From positions 181,257-245,256 of the forward strand of contig JAIYDN010000067.1 of NCBI GenBank assembly GCA_027487485.1: a stretch of 64,000 bases of DNA, read 5' to 3'. Made by a program: the position numbers and the translations under genes. Source of the stretch: Planctomycetaceae bacterium (GTDB lineage Bacteria > Planctomycetota > Planctomycetia > Pirellulales > Pirellulaceae). The notes under the pieces were generated by a model. It was not told where the DNA came from, did no database searches, and worked only from the letters and a program-made list of their open reading frames with translations. Below are positions 9,502 to 18,767 of the stretch, one piece after another (positions within the stretch are counted from its first letter, which is position 1; every line of letters starts with the position of its first letter).

Positions 9502-10287
9502 TTATCCAAAGTAGGCGACTGCGTTCTGGAAGACCTTCAGTCCCTCGCCATGTTCTGGCTGCACGTCGCGTCGAGTCCATTGAGGATGATTGGTGGCGAA
9601 GAGATGCCGTTCAGGGTGAGGCATGAGTCCGAAAATCCTTCCCGAGGGATCGCATATGCCGGCAATGTTCCCTTCCGCACCGTTTGGATTTTGTGGAAAC
9701 GGCAAAGGCTCAGACCCGGTTGCGCCCGACGGGTCGCAGTACTTCAGTACGATTTGTTGCTGCGATTCCAAGTCTTGCTTTGCCGTATCATCCCGAAACA
9801 AAAATCGCCCTTCAGCATGAGCCATGGGTAGGTACATGGACTCGATGCCACGAAGGAAAACGCAATTTTCCGTCTGAGGCTTCAAGTGAACCCATCGGTC
9901 TTCGAATCGTCCTTGTTTGTTCCAAGTCAAGGTTGCAGGCGTCGCTTTGGCTGCTGTCTCAAAGAAAATGCCCAGCCTCATCATGATTTGAAAGCCGTTG
10001 CAAATGCCGAGGACCAAACGGTCTTGCTGACGAAATGTCTCTAAAACATCGTTCAGGAAGGTGTGCAGTTGTGCTGCCAAGATGCGCCCCGCGGCAATGT
10101 CGTCCCCGTAGCTGAATCCACCTGGAAAACAAAGGATTTGGAAGGTGGATGCCAGTGCAGGTTGCGCGATCAGTTGGTTGACATGCAGCCGAACAGGCTC
10201 CGCCCCTGCGAGCTCAAACGCATATGCGGTTTCAACATCGCAATTGGTTCCAGGGGCTCGAAGTACAAGCACTCTTGGTTTGGCCAT
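9502..10287 (-). CDS. purQ: Phosphoribosylformylglycinamidine synthase, glutaminase subunit
   Basis: PurQ is the class I glutamine amidotransferase subunit of FGAM synthase in purine synthesis. It supplies ammonia to PurL, usually in a complex with PurS. The 261 residues hold the catalytic triad: Cys96 in GICNGFQ, and His224 and Glu226 in HPERH. The N-terminal VLRAPGTNCD and PGGFSYGDD motifs are typical. It is the first gene of the minus-strand operon purQ-panC-lgt-bluB. No purS- or purL-like gene is adjacent. A short upstream reading frame ending at 10289 does not look like PurS. The 291 bases up to the divergent surface-protein gene hold no signal I can name. Confidence 0.95.
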   Translation of the reverse strand: MAKPRVLVLRAPGTNCDVETAYAFELAGAEPVRLHVNQLIAQPALASTFQILCFPGGFSYGDDIAAGRILAAQLHTFLNDVLETFRQQDRLVLGICNGFQIMMRLGIFFETAAKATPATLTWNKQGRFEDRWVHLKPQTENCVFLRGIESMYLPMAHAEGRFLFRDDTAKQDLESQQQIVLKYCDPSGATGSEPLPFPQNPNGAEGNIAGICDPSGRIFGLMPHPERHLFATNHPQWTRRDVQPEHGEGLKVFQNAVAYFG

Positions 10288-10578
10288 CCTATGTCATTTC
10301 CTGTTCGATACTGGCGGATTCGTTGCTGGCAAGTTCTTTCAACAATCGTGAATTTACTCGTTTTTCGCCATTCTTGGCAGGGGACCGATTCTGCCTTTTG
10401 TAGGGATCAAGCCGATTTTGAGTGCATTTTGTGATTGCAAAACGAAAGAAATCCAAGCTGTAGGTATAGGGCGATGCGCAAAACAATGCCTGTTATTTGC
10501 ATCCAGAGGGTTTGCGACCTAGTTTTCCAGCAGCGGACTTTTGCTAACCATCGACTGCACCAAGCTAGGCATCCAGAA

Positions 10579-13500
10579 ATGACAAATCCGACGAACCGTG
10601 AGCGAAAATCCAGTGGCAAGAAGTTCAAGACGACTCCTCTCGGGCTTGAGCAATTGGAAAGCCGCCTGATGAATGCAGTGAGCGGGATCGAGCAAAACCT
10701 CCAACTGCTTTTGGATCCGAATACGTTGGGTTCAACGCAATTGGTCGGTTCGATCCAGGTTCAGAGCGTGAACAACGCCCCCACCATTCGCACTCAGCCA
10801 AGGCTGGTGACAGGCACGGAAGTGCGAGGGGCATCGGCCGTGTTCACGGCGTTGGGTTCCGATGACCAAGGGGAAGCGAATCTATCGTACACATGGAGCA
10901 CGATCAGCAGTCCATCTGGTGCAAGTGTTTCGTTTTCGGTCAACGGTAACAATCAAGCAAAACGACCCTCAGTTAGTTTTAACAAAGCTGGCTCGTATGT
11001 GCTGGGACTGAGTGTTACGGATGCGGCCGGGCTTGCTACCGTTAGTCGCGTCACGTTCAACGTGGTTCAAACACTTTCTACGATTCAATTAGAAACTCCC
11101 AGCGGCACAAGCATCTCGTCCAGCCAATCGCAAGCGGTCGCTGGCAATTCGTTACAAGTTCGAATCAAAGGCTTCGACCAATTTGGCGATGCAATGACAA
11201 CCATGCCTTCAGTGACTTGGTCAAGAGTCACCGCGCCTTCAGGTGGAAGCGTGGTTGCCTCCGGTGCGAACGAAACACCCAACTTGACATTCAATCGGGT
11301 CGGTGACTATTTGTTGCGTGCCCGTGGCGGTAGTGCGACAACCGAAATGCGAGTCTCCGTGTCGCAGGTCTTTACCAGCATCGCAATTCGCAATGCTGCC
11401 AACAAGATTGTGACACCTGGCACCATCCTGGAGTCCAGTGCAACGAGCCAAACATGGACGGCTGTTGGGCTGGACCAATTCGGCGGAGTCATGGCGACTC
11501 AGCCAACTTTGAGTTGGTCCGCACCAACGGCGCCGAGCGGTTTTGCTCCGACAATCCAAGCCACTGGAAACTCAGCGAGCGTTACCTTTCTTGGCGCAGG
11601 AGCACACACTCTGCGAGCCCAATCGGGCAGCGTTTCGGCCAACTTGCGAGTCAACGTGAACGCGGTTCTATCCCAGATAGCACTGACCACGCAGGATGGC
11701 TCCAACGTGGATCCGAACGTACCTGTACAGAATAGCGGAACGAGCCAAAGACTCAACGTCCGCGGGATCGATCAATTCGGGAACACGATGACCAGCCTTC
11801 CAACGCTCAGTTGGAGCACGACGGCGGTACCTTCCAAGGGGGCCGCGTCCGTAGTGTTGAATGCCGGAGTCGCTACGGTCACTGTCACTCGAGCTGGTAA
11901 TTATACCTTGCGAGTCCGCGGCGGAAGCGCAACCCGATTCTTCCAATTGAATGTCGCTCAGGTCTTTACCAGTGCCGAAGCTGTTGGACCAACGGGAGCC
12001 GCGATAAGCACGGCAACGCCGCTGGTTGTGAACGCTACGAATCATACCCTTCGAGTGCGAGCGCTCGACCAATTCGGCCAGGCACTTGCCGTCCAGCCTA
12101 GTTTCAACTGGAGCGGCGTGTCCGCACCGACCAGTGGAAGCGTCAATTTTTCGACAGTGGACCTGGGAACCAACATCGCCTTTACGCGTGCAGGTTCTTA
12201 CACCGTCCGAGCAACCTCGGGTAGCATATCGCAGAATGTGACTTTCTCCGTCACCCAAAGACTGACTTCCTTGAGCGTTTCCGGGACCACGAATCTAGGA
12301 ACAGGAGCTAGGCAGCAATTTGTTGCATCGGGGACGGATCAATTCAATCAGCCCATGTCCCAGCTGCCAACGGTTACTTGGTCGGCTACCGGCGGAACAG
12401 TCGTTGACGGGCTTTACTCCGCAGGCGATCGAGCTGGTAACTTTGCGGTGACCGCTAAAGCAGGAGGCCTCACCGCGAAAGCTGATGTTGTGCTCACCTT
12501 AACAGACCCGGTGAGCGGCTTCCTGGATGCCGGCTTGGGTAGCTTGGTTTCGACCCTGTATGCCGACAGCTCCATTTCCAGGTCGGAGATGATGCAGATC
12601 CTGCGCAGTGCTGGCACCGACGGCACAGTGAGTGCGAACGAACTCGCCGACCTTCGAACCATTGTTGGCTCGGGTTCCCTTTTTGCGATGCCTTCCTTCG
12701 TGCGTGAACTCGCGAAAGACGTGGTTAACTCGAACCCTGCCAACCTTCGATTCAGGGGGGCAACGGCGGGTAATCTTGCGGCTGGTAGCAGTTCGACTCT
12801 CCTGAACAATCTTGTCGACAAATGGTTCATGGGTGCTGACGAACCTGAGATTACAGGATCGGGGCTTTCGTACCGAACCGCCAACGGCAATTTGTTTAAC
12901 GGCACTCCTTCGCGTGCGGATGCCAGACAGGGCTATATAGGGGATTGCTACTTCATTGCCTCCGTCGCGGCCATTGCGGATTCCAACGCTACTGCCGTAC
13001 GAAACATGTTCATCGACAACGGCGATGGAACTTTCACAGTTCGATTCTTCAATGGAACCGCCGATTACGTGACCGTGAATCGACGGCTCCCGTCCTTTTC
13101 CAATGGAACACTCGGATACTCCGGGCTTGGACAAAGCATTACGAGTACCGCAACTACCCTGTGGATTGCATTGGCTGAAAAAGCCTACGCACAATGGAAC
13201 GAGACTGGCAACTCGGGACGTGATGGCACCAATCGCTACAGCAGTATCGAAGGTGGCTGGATGTCCTACGTCAACCGACAGGTTCTGGGATACAACAGCA
13301 GCAACTATTCGTTTGCGTCCACCAGCAAACAGACCTTGGTCGACGCTCTTGCTTCAGGACGTGCAGTCACCCTTGGGACCACTGCAAGTCCAGGCAATGG
13401 ATTCGTGGGTGGGCATGCTTACATCATTACTGGCTACAACGCTTCCACAGACACATTCTCTACCTACAACCCTTGGGGCACAACGCACGCACCTGCGGCG

Positions 13501-13881
13501 TCGTGGTCTCAATTGCAGGCTAACTGCACCATGTTTACCGTGACAGATTCCAGTGGGACATCCGCCATTGATCCTCGAAGCGTTCGTTCCGCTGGCAGCG
13601 ATGTCTTGCTTGGAAACTGGACTACCGTCGTAACAGGCCCCTCTTCATTCACCCAACAGGTTGAAACAACTCCAATGAATTCGGAAACAAGACCCATAGC
13701 GACATTGAATCACATCGCTCAAGAAATGGAAACAGCTCAAAATGATTGGCTGTTCATGGCTCAAAGCTCGCAAGAGAGCTCGGCGGTATCGAATGAGAAC
13801 TCGAAGGAGCTTGATGAACTGAATGCCATGGCGATTGATCTCGCGATGACATTGGAGCATCTTGATTCAATTCTCAGTTAA
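10579..13881 (+). CDS. Surface/secreted protein with Ig-like repeats and a calpain-like (C2) cysteine protease domain
   Basis: The 1100-residue product begins with a basic segment and LEQLESRLMN (about residues 23-32), resembling the LEPR-type N-terminal motif of large exported planctomycete proteins. About six tandem beta-rich repeats of roughly 85-105 residues follow (residues 70-680). The first looks PKD-like and the others share a DQFG...LxW pattern. A C-terminal papain-fold domain of the calpain family has Cys790 in GDCYF, His946 in GGHAY and Asn964 in YNPWG, the full triad. The last 100 residues are hydrophilic and Glu/Ser-rich. No calcium-binding EF-hands are seen. The ATG at 10579 is preferred because the residues encoded upstream of it look non-coding, although no strong ribosome site supports it. 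It is likely an exported or cell-surface protease or adhesin; its substrate is unknown. Confidence 0.88.
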   Translation: MTNPTNRERKSSGKKFKTTPLGLEQLESRLMNAVSGIEQNLQLLLDPNTLGSTQLVGSIQVQSVNNAPTIRTQPRLVTGTEVRGASAVFTALGSDDQGEANLSYTWSTISSPSGASVSFSVNGNNQAKRPSVSFNKAGSYVLGLSVTDAAGLATVSRVTFNVVQTLSTIQLETPSGTSISSSQSQAVAGNSLQVRIKGFDQFGDAMTTMPSVTWSRVTAPSGGSVVASGANETPNLTFNRVGDYLLRARGGSATTEMRVSVSQVFTSIAIRNAANKIVTPGTILESSATSQTWTAVGLDQFGGVMATQPTLSWSAPTAPSGFAPTIQATGNSASVTFLGAGAHTLRAQSGSVSANLRVNVNAVLSQIALTTQDGSNVDPNVPVQNSGTSQRLNVRGIDQFGNTMTSLPTLSWSTTAVPSKGAASVVLNAGVATVTVTRAGNYTLRVRGGSATRFFQLNVAQVFTSAEAVGPTGAAISTATPLVVNATNHTLRVRALDQFGQALAVQPSFNWSGVSAPTSGSVNFSTVDLGTNIAFTRAGSYTVRATSGSISQNVTFSVTQRLTSLSVSGTTNLGTGARQQFVASGTDQFNQPMSQLPTVTWSATGGTVVDGLYSAGDRAGNFAVTAKAGGLTAKADVVLTLTDPVSGFLDAGLGSLVSTLYADSSISRSEMMQILRSAGTDGTVSANELADLRTIVGSGSLFAMPSFVRELAKDVVNSNPANLRFRGATAGNLAAGSSSTLLNNLVDKWFMGADEPEITGSGLSYRTANGNLFNGTPSRADARQGYIGDCYFIASVAAIADSNATAVRNMFIDNGDGTFTVRFFNGTADYVTVNRRLPSFSNGTLGYSGLGQSITSTATTLWIALAEKAYAQWNETGNSGRDGTNRYSSIEGGWMSYVNRQVLGYNSSNYSFASTSKQTLVDALASGRAVTLGTTASPGNGFVGGHAYIITGYNASTDTFSTYNPWGTTHAPAASWSQLQANCTMFTVTDSSGTSAIDPRSVRSAGSDVLLGNWTTVVTGPSSFTQQVETTPMNSETRPIATLNHIAQEMETAQNDWLFMAQSSQESSAVSNENSKELDELNAMAIDLAMTLEHLDSILS

Positions 13882-13974
13882 ACAAGCAACAACGAATCTA
13901 GCAACAACCGGAAGCTGTCCGTGAACGACTTAGGTGATTCCGGCGGACTCGTTACGTCTGAAGGCTTGATTCAG

Positions 13975-16056
13975 TTACTGCTGACGGCTTGGTGATACAC
14001 ATTTTGCGATCGAGCTGCCTAAGATGATCACAAAACTTGTTATCAAGAACACGATCGCTAGAGTGCAGAGTCCACCTTGAAGCTGCATGCCGAGATCTCC
14101 AGCTTTTCTGCCCGCCAAGAACCCTGGCCAAAAGCGTCCAGTGATCAAGTTCGCCGCAGCCGTAAACGTCGTCGCAACAATAAACAGCAAGGGCAGGACC
14201 GTCACCCAGGAATAACGCCCTCGCCCTGACGTGAATAGCCAAGTCGTCACCACACACAAGGCAATGCCGGCCAATAACTGGTTCGCTATTCCAAACATGG
14301 GCCAAATGGTATCGATCGAGCTGCTCCAAATCAGGGCCCCCCAAGACAGAGTTACCAAAGCGGAACTCAGGATCACACCTGGCCACCAATCCATCTTGCC
14401 AAACTTTGGAAACGCACTTCCCAAAATCTCTTGAAGCAAGAATCGGGCAATTCGGGTCCCCGTATCGATGGTCGTTAAGATGAATAGCGCTTCAAACATG
14501 ATCGCAAAGTGAAACCAGTATTTGATCACGCTGTCGATGCTGATGTTGCTAGTGATCTTTTGCATGGCCTGAGTCATGATGTTGGCCATTCCCACCGCCA
14601 GTGTTACCGCCCCGCCCGTGCGACCACGAAGCGTTTCGCCCCCCACCTGTCGTTCCAATTCCTGCAAGTGATCGACGTCAGCGTTCATCTTGGTTAGGGT
14701 TTCGGTGTACGCAGGCATTTTAGCGAGATCGATGTTGATCGCCCAATAGTCACCCGCTGGCATCGCGGCTGCCACGATCAAGGCACATACCGCAACAATC
14801 CCTTCCATCAACATAGCGCCATATCCAATCATGCGCAGGTCACCTTCCGATTGAATCATCTTAGGGGTTGTGCCAGAAGCCACCAACGAATGAAACCCTG
14901 AAATCGCTCCACACATGATGCAGATAAAGACGAACGGAAATATGGCGCCCGAGAACAACGGACCGCCACCATCCGCAAAGAACTCATTCACTGCAGGGGC
15001 TTCCATCTTGGGGTTGGCGATGAGAACCCCCAGTATCAAAACCAGGATGGTGCCAATCTTCAAGAAGCTTGAAATGTAATCGCGAGGACAAAGCAACAAC
15101 CACACCGGCAAAACAGAAGCGATAAATCCGTAAATGCAAATCGCAAAAATGATACCAGTTCGCGACAGCGAGAAATAAGGCTCCAGAATCGAACCTGGAA
15201 TCCAGTTCCCCGCAATGGTTGCGCCCACTACACCCACCGCCCCCAACAGAGAAGCCTCGCCGATCTTTCCTTTGCGAAACCGATACATGTACAACCCAAC
15301 CAACAGCGCGATCGGAATCGTGCAAAAAATGGTAAAGGTCCCCCATGAACTCCCTTGAATCATCTCAATGGAGTTGGGTTCGATTGTCAGTTCGCCTTCT
15401 GTTTGATTCCATTTCGAGCTGCTTGGGACAAGAAGCGTGAACCCTTCGTTTCGAGTGTAAGTGCCTGTCTTGTAGATCATCTTCGCACCCTCGGGCACGC
15501 GAAGGATAACACCCGCTGCTGTCGGCTCGGTCTGTAATGATCCCGTGTACTGGATTTTGGAATCGGGAACCAACTTGATAGTTTCCCCGCCCAGAGCTTT
15601 GACGACGATCACTCCAAGCCCCGACAAAGCAATGATCACGATGAACAGGATCGCAACCGATGCAACCATGCCGACCCATGGGCCCAGCATGTGCTTTGCC
15701 ATTTCCGCCAGCGACTTACCTTCGTGACGCACGCTCGCACTCAAAACTAGAAAATCTTGCACTGCACCCGCCAAGCAAACTCCGATCACCAACCAGATCA
15801 AGCCAGGCATGTAACCAAACTGGACAGCCAACACGGGGCCTATAAGCGGCCCTGCTCCTGAAATTGCGGCAAAGTGATGACCAAAGAGAATCCAACGATT
15901 CGTCGGATGATAGTTTTGTCCATCATCAAAACGAACTGCGGGCGTTTGCTTTTCAGCGTCCACACACGCGACCCTCGCGGCCAAAAACGCACTGTAAAAG
16001 CGATAGGCCACCGCCATCACGGCTAAGACCCCTAACAACAACGGCATCGCATGCAT
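13975..16056 (-). CDS. cstA: CstA-family carbon starvation / pyruvate or peptide transporter
   Basis: This 693-residue, strongly hydrophobic membrane protein has many transmembrane segments. Its N-terminal half matches CstA: early YRFYSAF, then NRWILFGHHFAAISGAGPL and a QDFLVLSASVRHEGKS stretch. The family imports pyruvate or small peptides in carbon-starved enterobacteria; the substrate here is inferred only. A non-membrane insertion near residues 160-225 (KIQYTGSLQTEP onward) looks like a periplasmic loop and is larger than in the E. coli protein as I recall it. The gene is convergent with the calpain-like gene (93-base gap without an obvious terminator) and divergent from the glutamine synthetase gene across a 335-base spacer. 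Confidence 0.93.
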   Translation of the reverse strand: MHAMPLLLGVLAVMAVAYRFYSAFLAARVACVDAEKQTPAVRFDDGQNYHPTNRWILFGHHFAAISGAGPLIGPVLAVQFGYMPGLIWLVIGVCLAGAVQDFLVLSASVRHEGKSLAEMAKHMLGPWVGMVASVAILFIVIIALSGLGVIVVKALGGETIKLVPDSKIQYTGSLQTEPTAAGVILRVPEGAKMIYKTGTYTRNEGFTLLVPSSSKWNQTEGELTIEPNSIEMIQGSSWGTFTIFCTIPIALLVGLYMYRFRKGKIGEASLLGAVGVVGATIAGNWIPGSILEPYFSLSRTGIIFAICIYGFIASVLPVWLLLCPRDYISSFLKIGTILVLILGVLIANPKMEAPAVNEFFADGGGPLFSGAIFPFVFICIMCGAISGFHSLVASGTTPKMIQSEGDLRMIGYGAMLMEGIVAVCALIVAAAMPAGDYWAINIDLAKMPAYTETLTKMNADVDHLQELERQVGGETLRGRTGGAVTLAVGMANIMTQAMQKITSNISIDSVIKYWFHFAIMFEALFILTTIDTGTRIARFLLQEILGSAFPKFGKMDWWPGVILSSALVTLSWGALIWSSSIDTIWPMFGIANQLLAGIALCVVTTWLFTSGRGRYSWVTVLPLLFIVATTFTAAANLITGRFWPGFLAGRKAGDLGMQLQGGLCTLAIVFLITSFVIILGSSIAKCVSPSRQQ

Positions 16057-16391
16057 GATAAGGACAATTAATCGTGGAGAGGTGGGATTAAAGAAACTTT
16101 GCAGGGCGCTTGCTGCAACAGTTGGGCGCGGTTAATGTATGCAGCGTTAGATCGATATTAGCTTAGCATCAAACTCCTTGAGTCGGATAGCTCTACAACG
16201 AGCATATTGGACTGAAGGTCATGAGGCATCGCACAGGTCTGTTTGGGTAGACGGGCTTTTGGGATGAAGATGGATGCTAGCTGAACGACGGGCAGCAGGC
16301 GTGTATGCGTCCGTTGATTTTGGAGCGGCTTGCTGCTCTGAATAGCGATCCCATTTATTTTAGTTACTTCAGTAGCGAGAGATGAATCTGA
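16057..16391. other. Divergent intergenic spacer between cstA and glnII
   Basis: These 335 bases must hold promoters for both flanking genes. I see no convincing sigma-54 box, operator palindrome, structured RNA or small gene. An ATTTATTTTAGTTACTT stretch just ahead of the glutamine synthetase start is A/T-rich, but I cannot assign promoter hexamers with confidence. Confidence 0.4.
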
Positions 16392-17405
16392 ATGTCTTCA
16401 GACAAGAAATTTAAGCTCGAGTACGTTTGGTTGGACGGTTATCTTCCTGAGCCAAACCTACGTAGCAAGACCAAGATCGTTGATACTGCCCCTACATGTG
16501 TTGCAGATTTGGCACCGTGGGGATTCGACGGAAGTTCTACCCAACAGGCAGAAGGCAAGAGTTCCGATTGTATTCTCAAGCCAGTTGCTCTGTATCCAGA
16601 CAGCACCCGCATCAATGGCTACCTAGTCATGTGCGAAGTTATGTTGCCAAACGGCCAACCACACCCATCCAACTTCCGTCAAACTGTCGAAGATTCGGCA
16701 GATCTTTGGATCGGTTTCGAGCAAGAGTATTTCTTCTACGAAAACGGTCGCCCACTTGGATTCCCCGAGGACGGATACCCAGCACCTCAAGGTCCATATT
16801 ACACTTCGATCGGCTACAAGAACGTTGGTGACATCGCTCGCCAAGTCGTTGAAGAGCACATCAATATTGCCCTGGACGCTGGCATCAATCTTGAAGGCAT
16901 CAATGCCGAAGTTGCTAAAGGCCAATGGGAATTCCAAATTTTCGCCAAGGGTTCCTTGAAGGCTTGCGATGACATGTGGATCGCTCGCTACTTGCTGATG
17001 CGTTTGGCTGAGAAGTACGGTTTGGATATCGAACTTTACTGCAAGCCGATAAAGGGAGACTGGAACGGTTCGGGTATGCACACCAACTTCTCAACCGACA
17101 AGCTTCGCGACGAAGGTGGAAAAGAGTACTTCGAGAAGCTCATGGCAGCCTTCGATAAGTATCGCGACGAGCACATTGCAGCGTACGGTCCAGACAACCA
17201 CTTGCGTTTGACTGGATTGCACGAAACCCAATCGATCGACAAGTTCAGCTACGGCGTGGCTGACCGCGGTGCTTCGATCCGAATCCCACACAGCTTTGTG
17301 AACAACAACTACAAGGGATACATGGAAGATCGTCGACCAAACTCGCAAGCCGATCCATACAAGATCATCTCGCGTCTGTTGAAGACCATCAACTCGGTTA
17401 GCTAA
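16392..17405 (+). CDS. glnII: Glutamine synthetase, type II (GSII)
   Basis: It makes glutamine from glutamate, ammonia and ATP. At 337 residues it is far shorter than the bacterial type I enzyme (about 470) and matches the eukaryote-like GSII family. Motifs include FDGSST at 45-50 in the beta-grasp domain, then GFEQEYF with metal-ligand glutamates, GINAEVAKGQWEFQI, NGSGMHTNFST, and the ATP-site region NHLRLTGLHET with RGASIRIP. There is no adenylylation-site loop, as expected for GSII. It stands alone with its own terminator and is divergent from cstA. Codon use in this gene looks more biased (frequent CTTGCG, AAG and CGT) than in its neighbours, fitting high expression. It partners functionally with gltBD at the window start. 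Confidence 0.95.
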   Translation: MSSDKKFKLEYVWLDGYLPEPNLRSKTKIVDTAPTCVADLAPWGFDGSSTQQAEGKSSDCILKPVALYPDSTRINGYLVMCEVMLPNGQPHPSNFRQTVEDSADLWIGFEQEYFFYENGRPLGFPEDGYPAPQGPYYTSIGYKNVGDIARQVVEEHINIALDAGINLEGINAEVAKGQWEFQIFAKGSLKACDDMWIARYLLMRLAEKYGLDIELYCKPIKGDWNGSGMHTNFSTDKLRDEGGKEYFEKLMAAFDKYRDEHIAAYGPDNHLRLTGLHETQSIDKFSYGVADRGASIRIPHSFVNNNYKGYMEDRRPNSQADPYKIISRLLKTINSVS

Positions 17406-17479
17406 ACCAGTCAACCCGACCAGCGTTGATCTTGATTTTCAGATCAACAAGTGGTTGGCGGAAGATCTAGCACCTACAA

Positions 17480-17515
17480 GAGGCAACGACAAATGAAGTC
17501 GTTGCCTCTTTTTTT
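17480..17515 (+). terminator. Rho-independent terminator of glnII
   Basis: An 11-base perfect stem (GAGGCAACGAC / GTCGTTGCCTC) with a 7-base loop is followed by seven T residues. It lies 75 bases past the glnII stop. It is the strongest terminator in the window. The remaining 256 bases up to the MoxR gene show nothing recognisable, and a 63-codon frame spanning the terminator is rejected as a gene. Confidence 0.93.
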
Positions 17516-17771
17516 GCTTTTTTCGCAAGGGCCTTGGTGCGAGACAAACGATTGTAACAGTGGGGGAATGACAATTCCTAACCCGAAACGTGAGTCAGGG
17601 TCCTACGGAATTGCCACTCGCTCATGCGTCGGATTGGGATAACATAGGCTGCCGCATGCCTGACAGCCAACTCGGATGGTCGGGCGAACTAAATTCCGGC
17701 CTACAACGTATTGGCTGATCGTTAGCTTTTTATTCGTTATTGCATTATCACCATTTACCTGACAGCATTTC

Positions 17772-18761
17772 ATGAGTGTCGACGTTCAAAAAATCAAGGA
17801 GCAGGTTCTTAAGCATTCCGACCTGCTGGATCGAGTTCGTTCGGAGGTCCGCAAAGTCTTGGTCGGGCAAGACGTGATGCTCTCCCGATTGATGATTGCC
17901 TTATTGACGGGCGGGCATGTTTTGTTGGAAGGGCTTCCGGGGCTTGCCAAAACCACCGCCATTAAGGCGCTGGCCAACGCGATTCATTGCAAATTCAATC
18001 GCATTCAGTTCACCCCCGATCTTTTGCCTGCCGACTTGATCGGAACCATGATCTACAACCCGCGCGAAGGTTCGTTTGGCACTCGCAAGGGTCCCATTTT
18101 CGCCAACTTAATTCTGGCGGATGAAATCAATCGTGCTCCTTCGAAGGTCCAGTCGGCGTTACTGGAGGCGATGCAGGAGCATCAGGTCACGATCGGTGAC
18201 GAAACCTACCCATTGGACGAGCCGTTTCTGGTCCTGGCAACTCAGAATCCGATTGAGCAAGAGGGAACATATCCACTTCCGGAAGCCCAAGTGGATCGCT
18301 TCATGCTCAAAGTGGTCGTCGGCTATCCCAGCAAGGCGGATGAACGCAAAGTGGTGGATGCTGTTTTGGACGATGTTCGACGAACCGTGCAACCGGTTTT
18401 GGACCACGCACAACTGGTGGAGATGAAAAAAACGGTCTCGTCGTTGTACATGGATGACAAAGTGAAGGACTATGTGCTTGATGTGGTCGCCGCCACTCGC
18501 ACCCCTCAGGACTACAAGCTCAATGATCTCAAGCCGCTGATTCAATGTGGGGCTTCGCCAAGAGCGTCCATCAATTTATGCTTGGCAGCCCGCGGTTGTG
18601 CATTCTTGGCCGGTCGAGGTTACGTGACTCCGCAGGATGTCAAAGACATTGCATTCGAAGTTCTGCGTCACCGAATCATTCTGTCGTACGAAGCGGAAGC
18701 GGAAGAAATGACTTCCGATGATATCGTGCGTAAGGTCCTTGAATCGGTACCGGTACCCTAA
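17772..18761 (+). CDS. moxR: MoxR-family AAA+ ATPase
   Basis: MoxR ATPases act as chaperones that work with von Willebrand factor A (VWA) proteins encoded beside them. The 329 residues have Walker A GLPGLAKT at 54-61, Walker B LILADE at 113-118, and the conserved NRAPSKVQSALLEAMQE helix after it. A sensor-type LATQNPIEQEGTYPLPEAQ segment is near residues 155-173. The protein is soluble and cytoplasmic. It heads a seven-gene plus-strand operon (MoxR, DUF58, Bat-like proteins), with six bases to the next gene. In Bacteroides and other bacteria such Bat operons are linked to aerotolerance and envelope maintenance; the role here is inferred. Confidence 0.95.
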   Translation: MSVDVQKIKEQVLKHSDLLDRVRSEVRKVLVGQDVMLSRLMIALLTGGHVLLEGLPGLAKTTAIKALANAIHCKFNRIQFTPDLLPADLIGTMIYNPREGSFGTRKGPIFANLILADEINRAPSKVQSALLEAMQEHQVTIGDETYPLDEPFLVLATQNPIEQEGTYPLPEAQVDRFMLKVVVGYPSKADERKVVDAVLDDVRRTVQPVLDHAQLVEMKKTVSSLYMDDKVKDYVLDVVAATRTPQDYKLNDLKPLIQCGASPRASINLCLAARGCAFLAGRGYVTPQDVKDIAFEVLRHRIILSYEAEAEEMTSDDIVRKVLESVPVP

Positions 18762-18767
18762 GATCCC

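Noticed and set aside
10289..10486. Short frame directly upstream of purQ as a candidate purS
   Set aside because: PurS is about 80 residues with a recognisable start and beta-alpha pattern; this translation shows none of it.
17451..17642. 63-codon frame after glnII
   Set aside because: It contains the intrinsic terminator hairpin and T-run within its body and has no protein-like composition.
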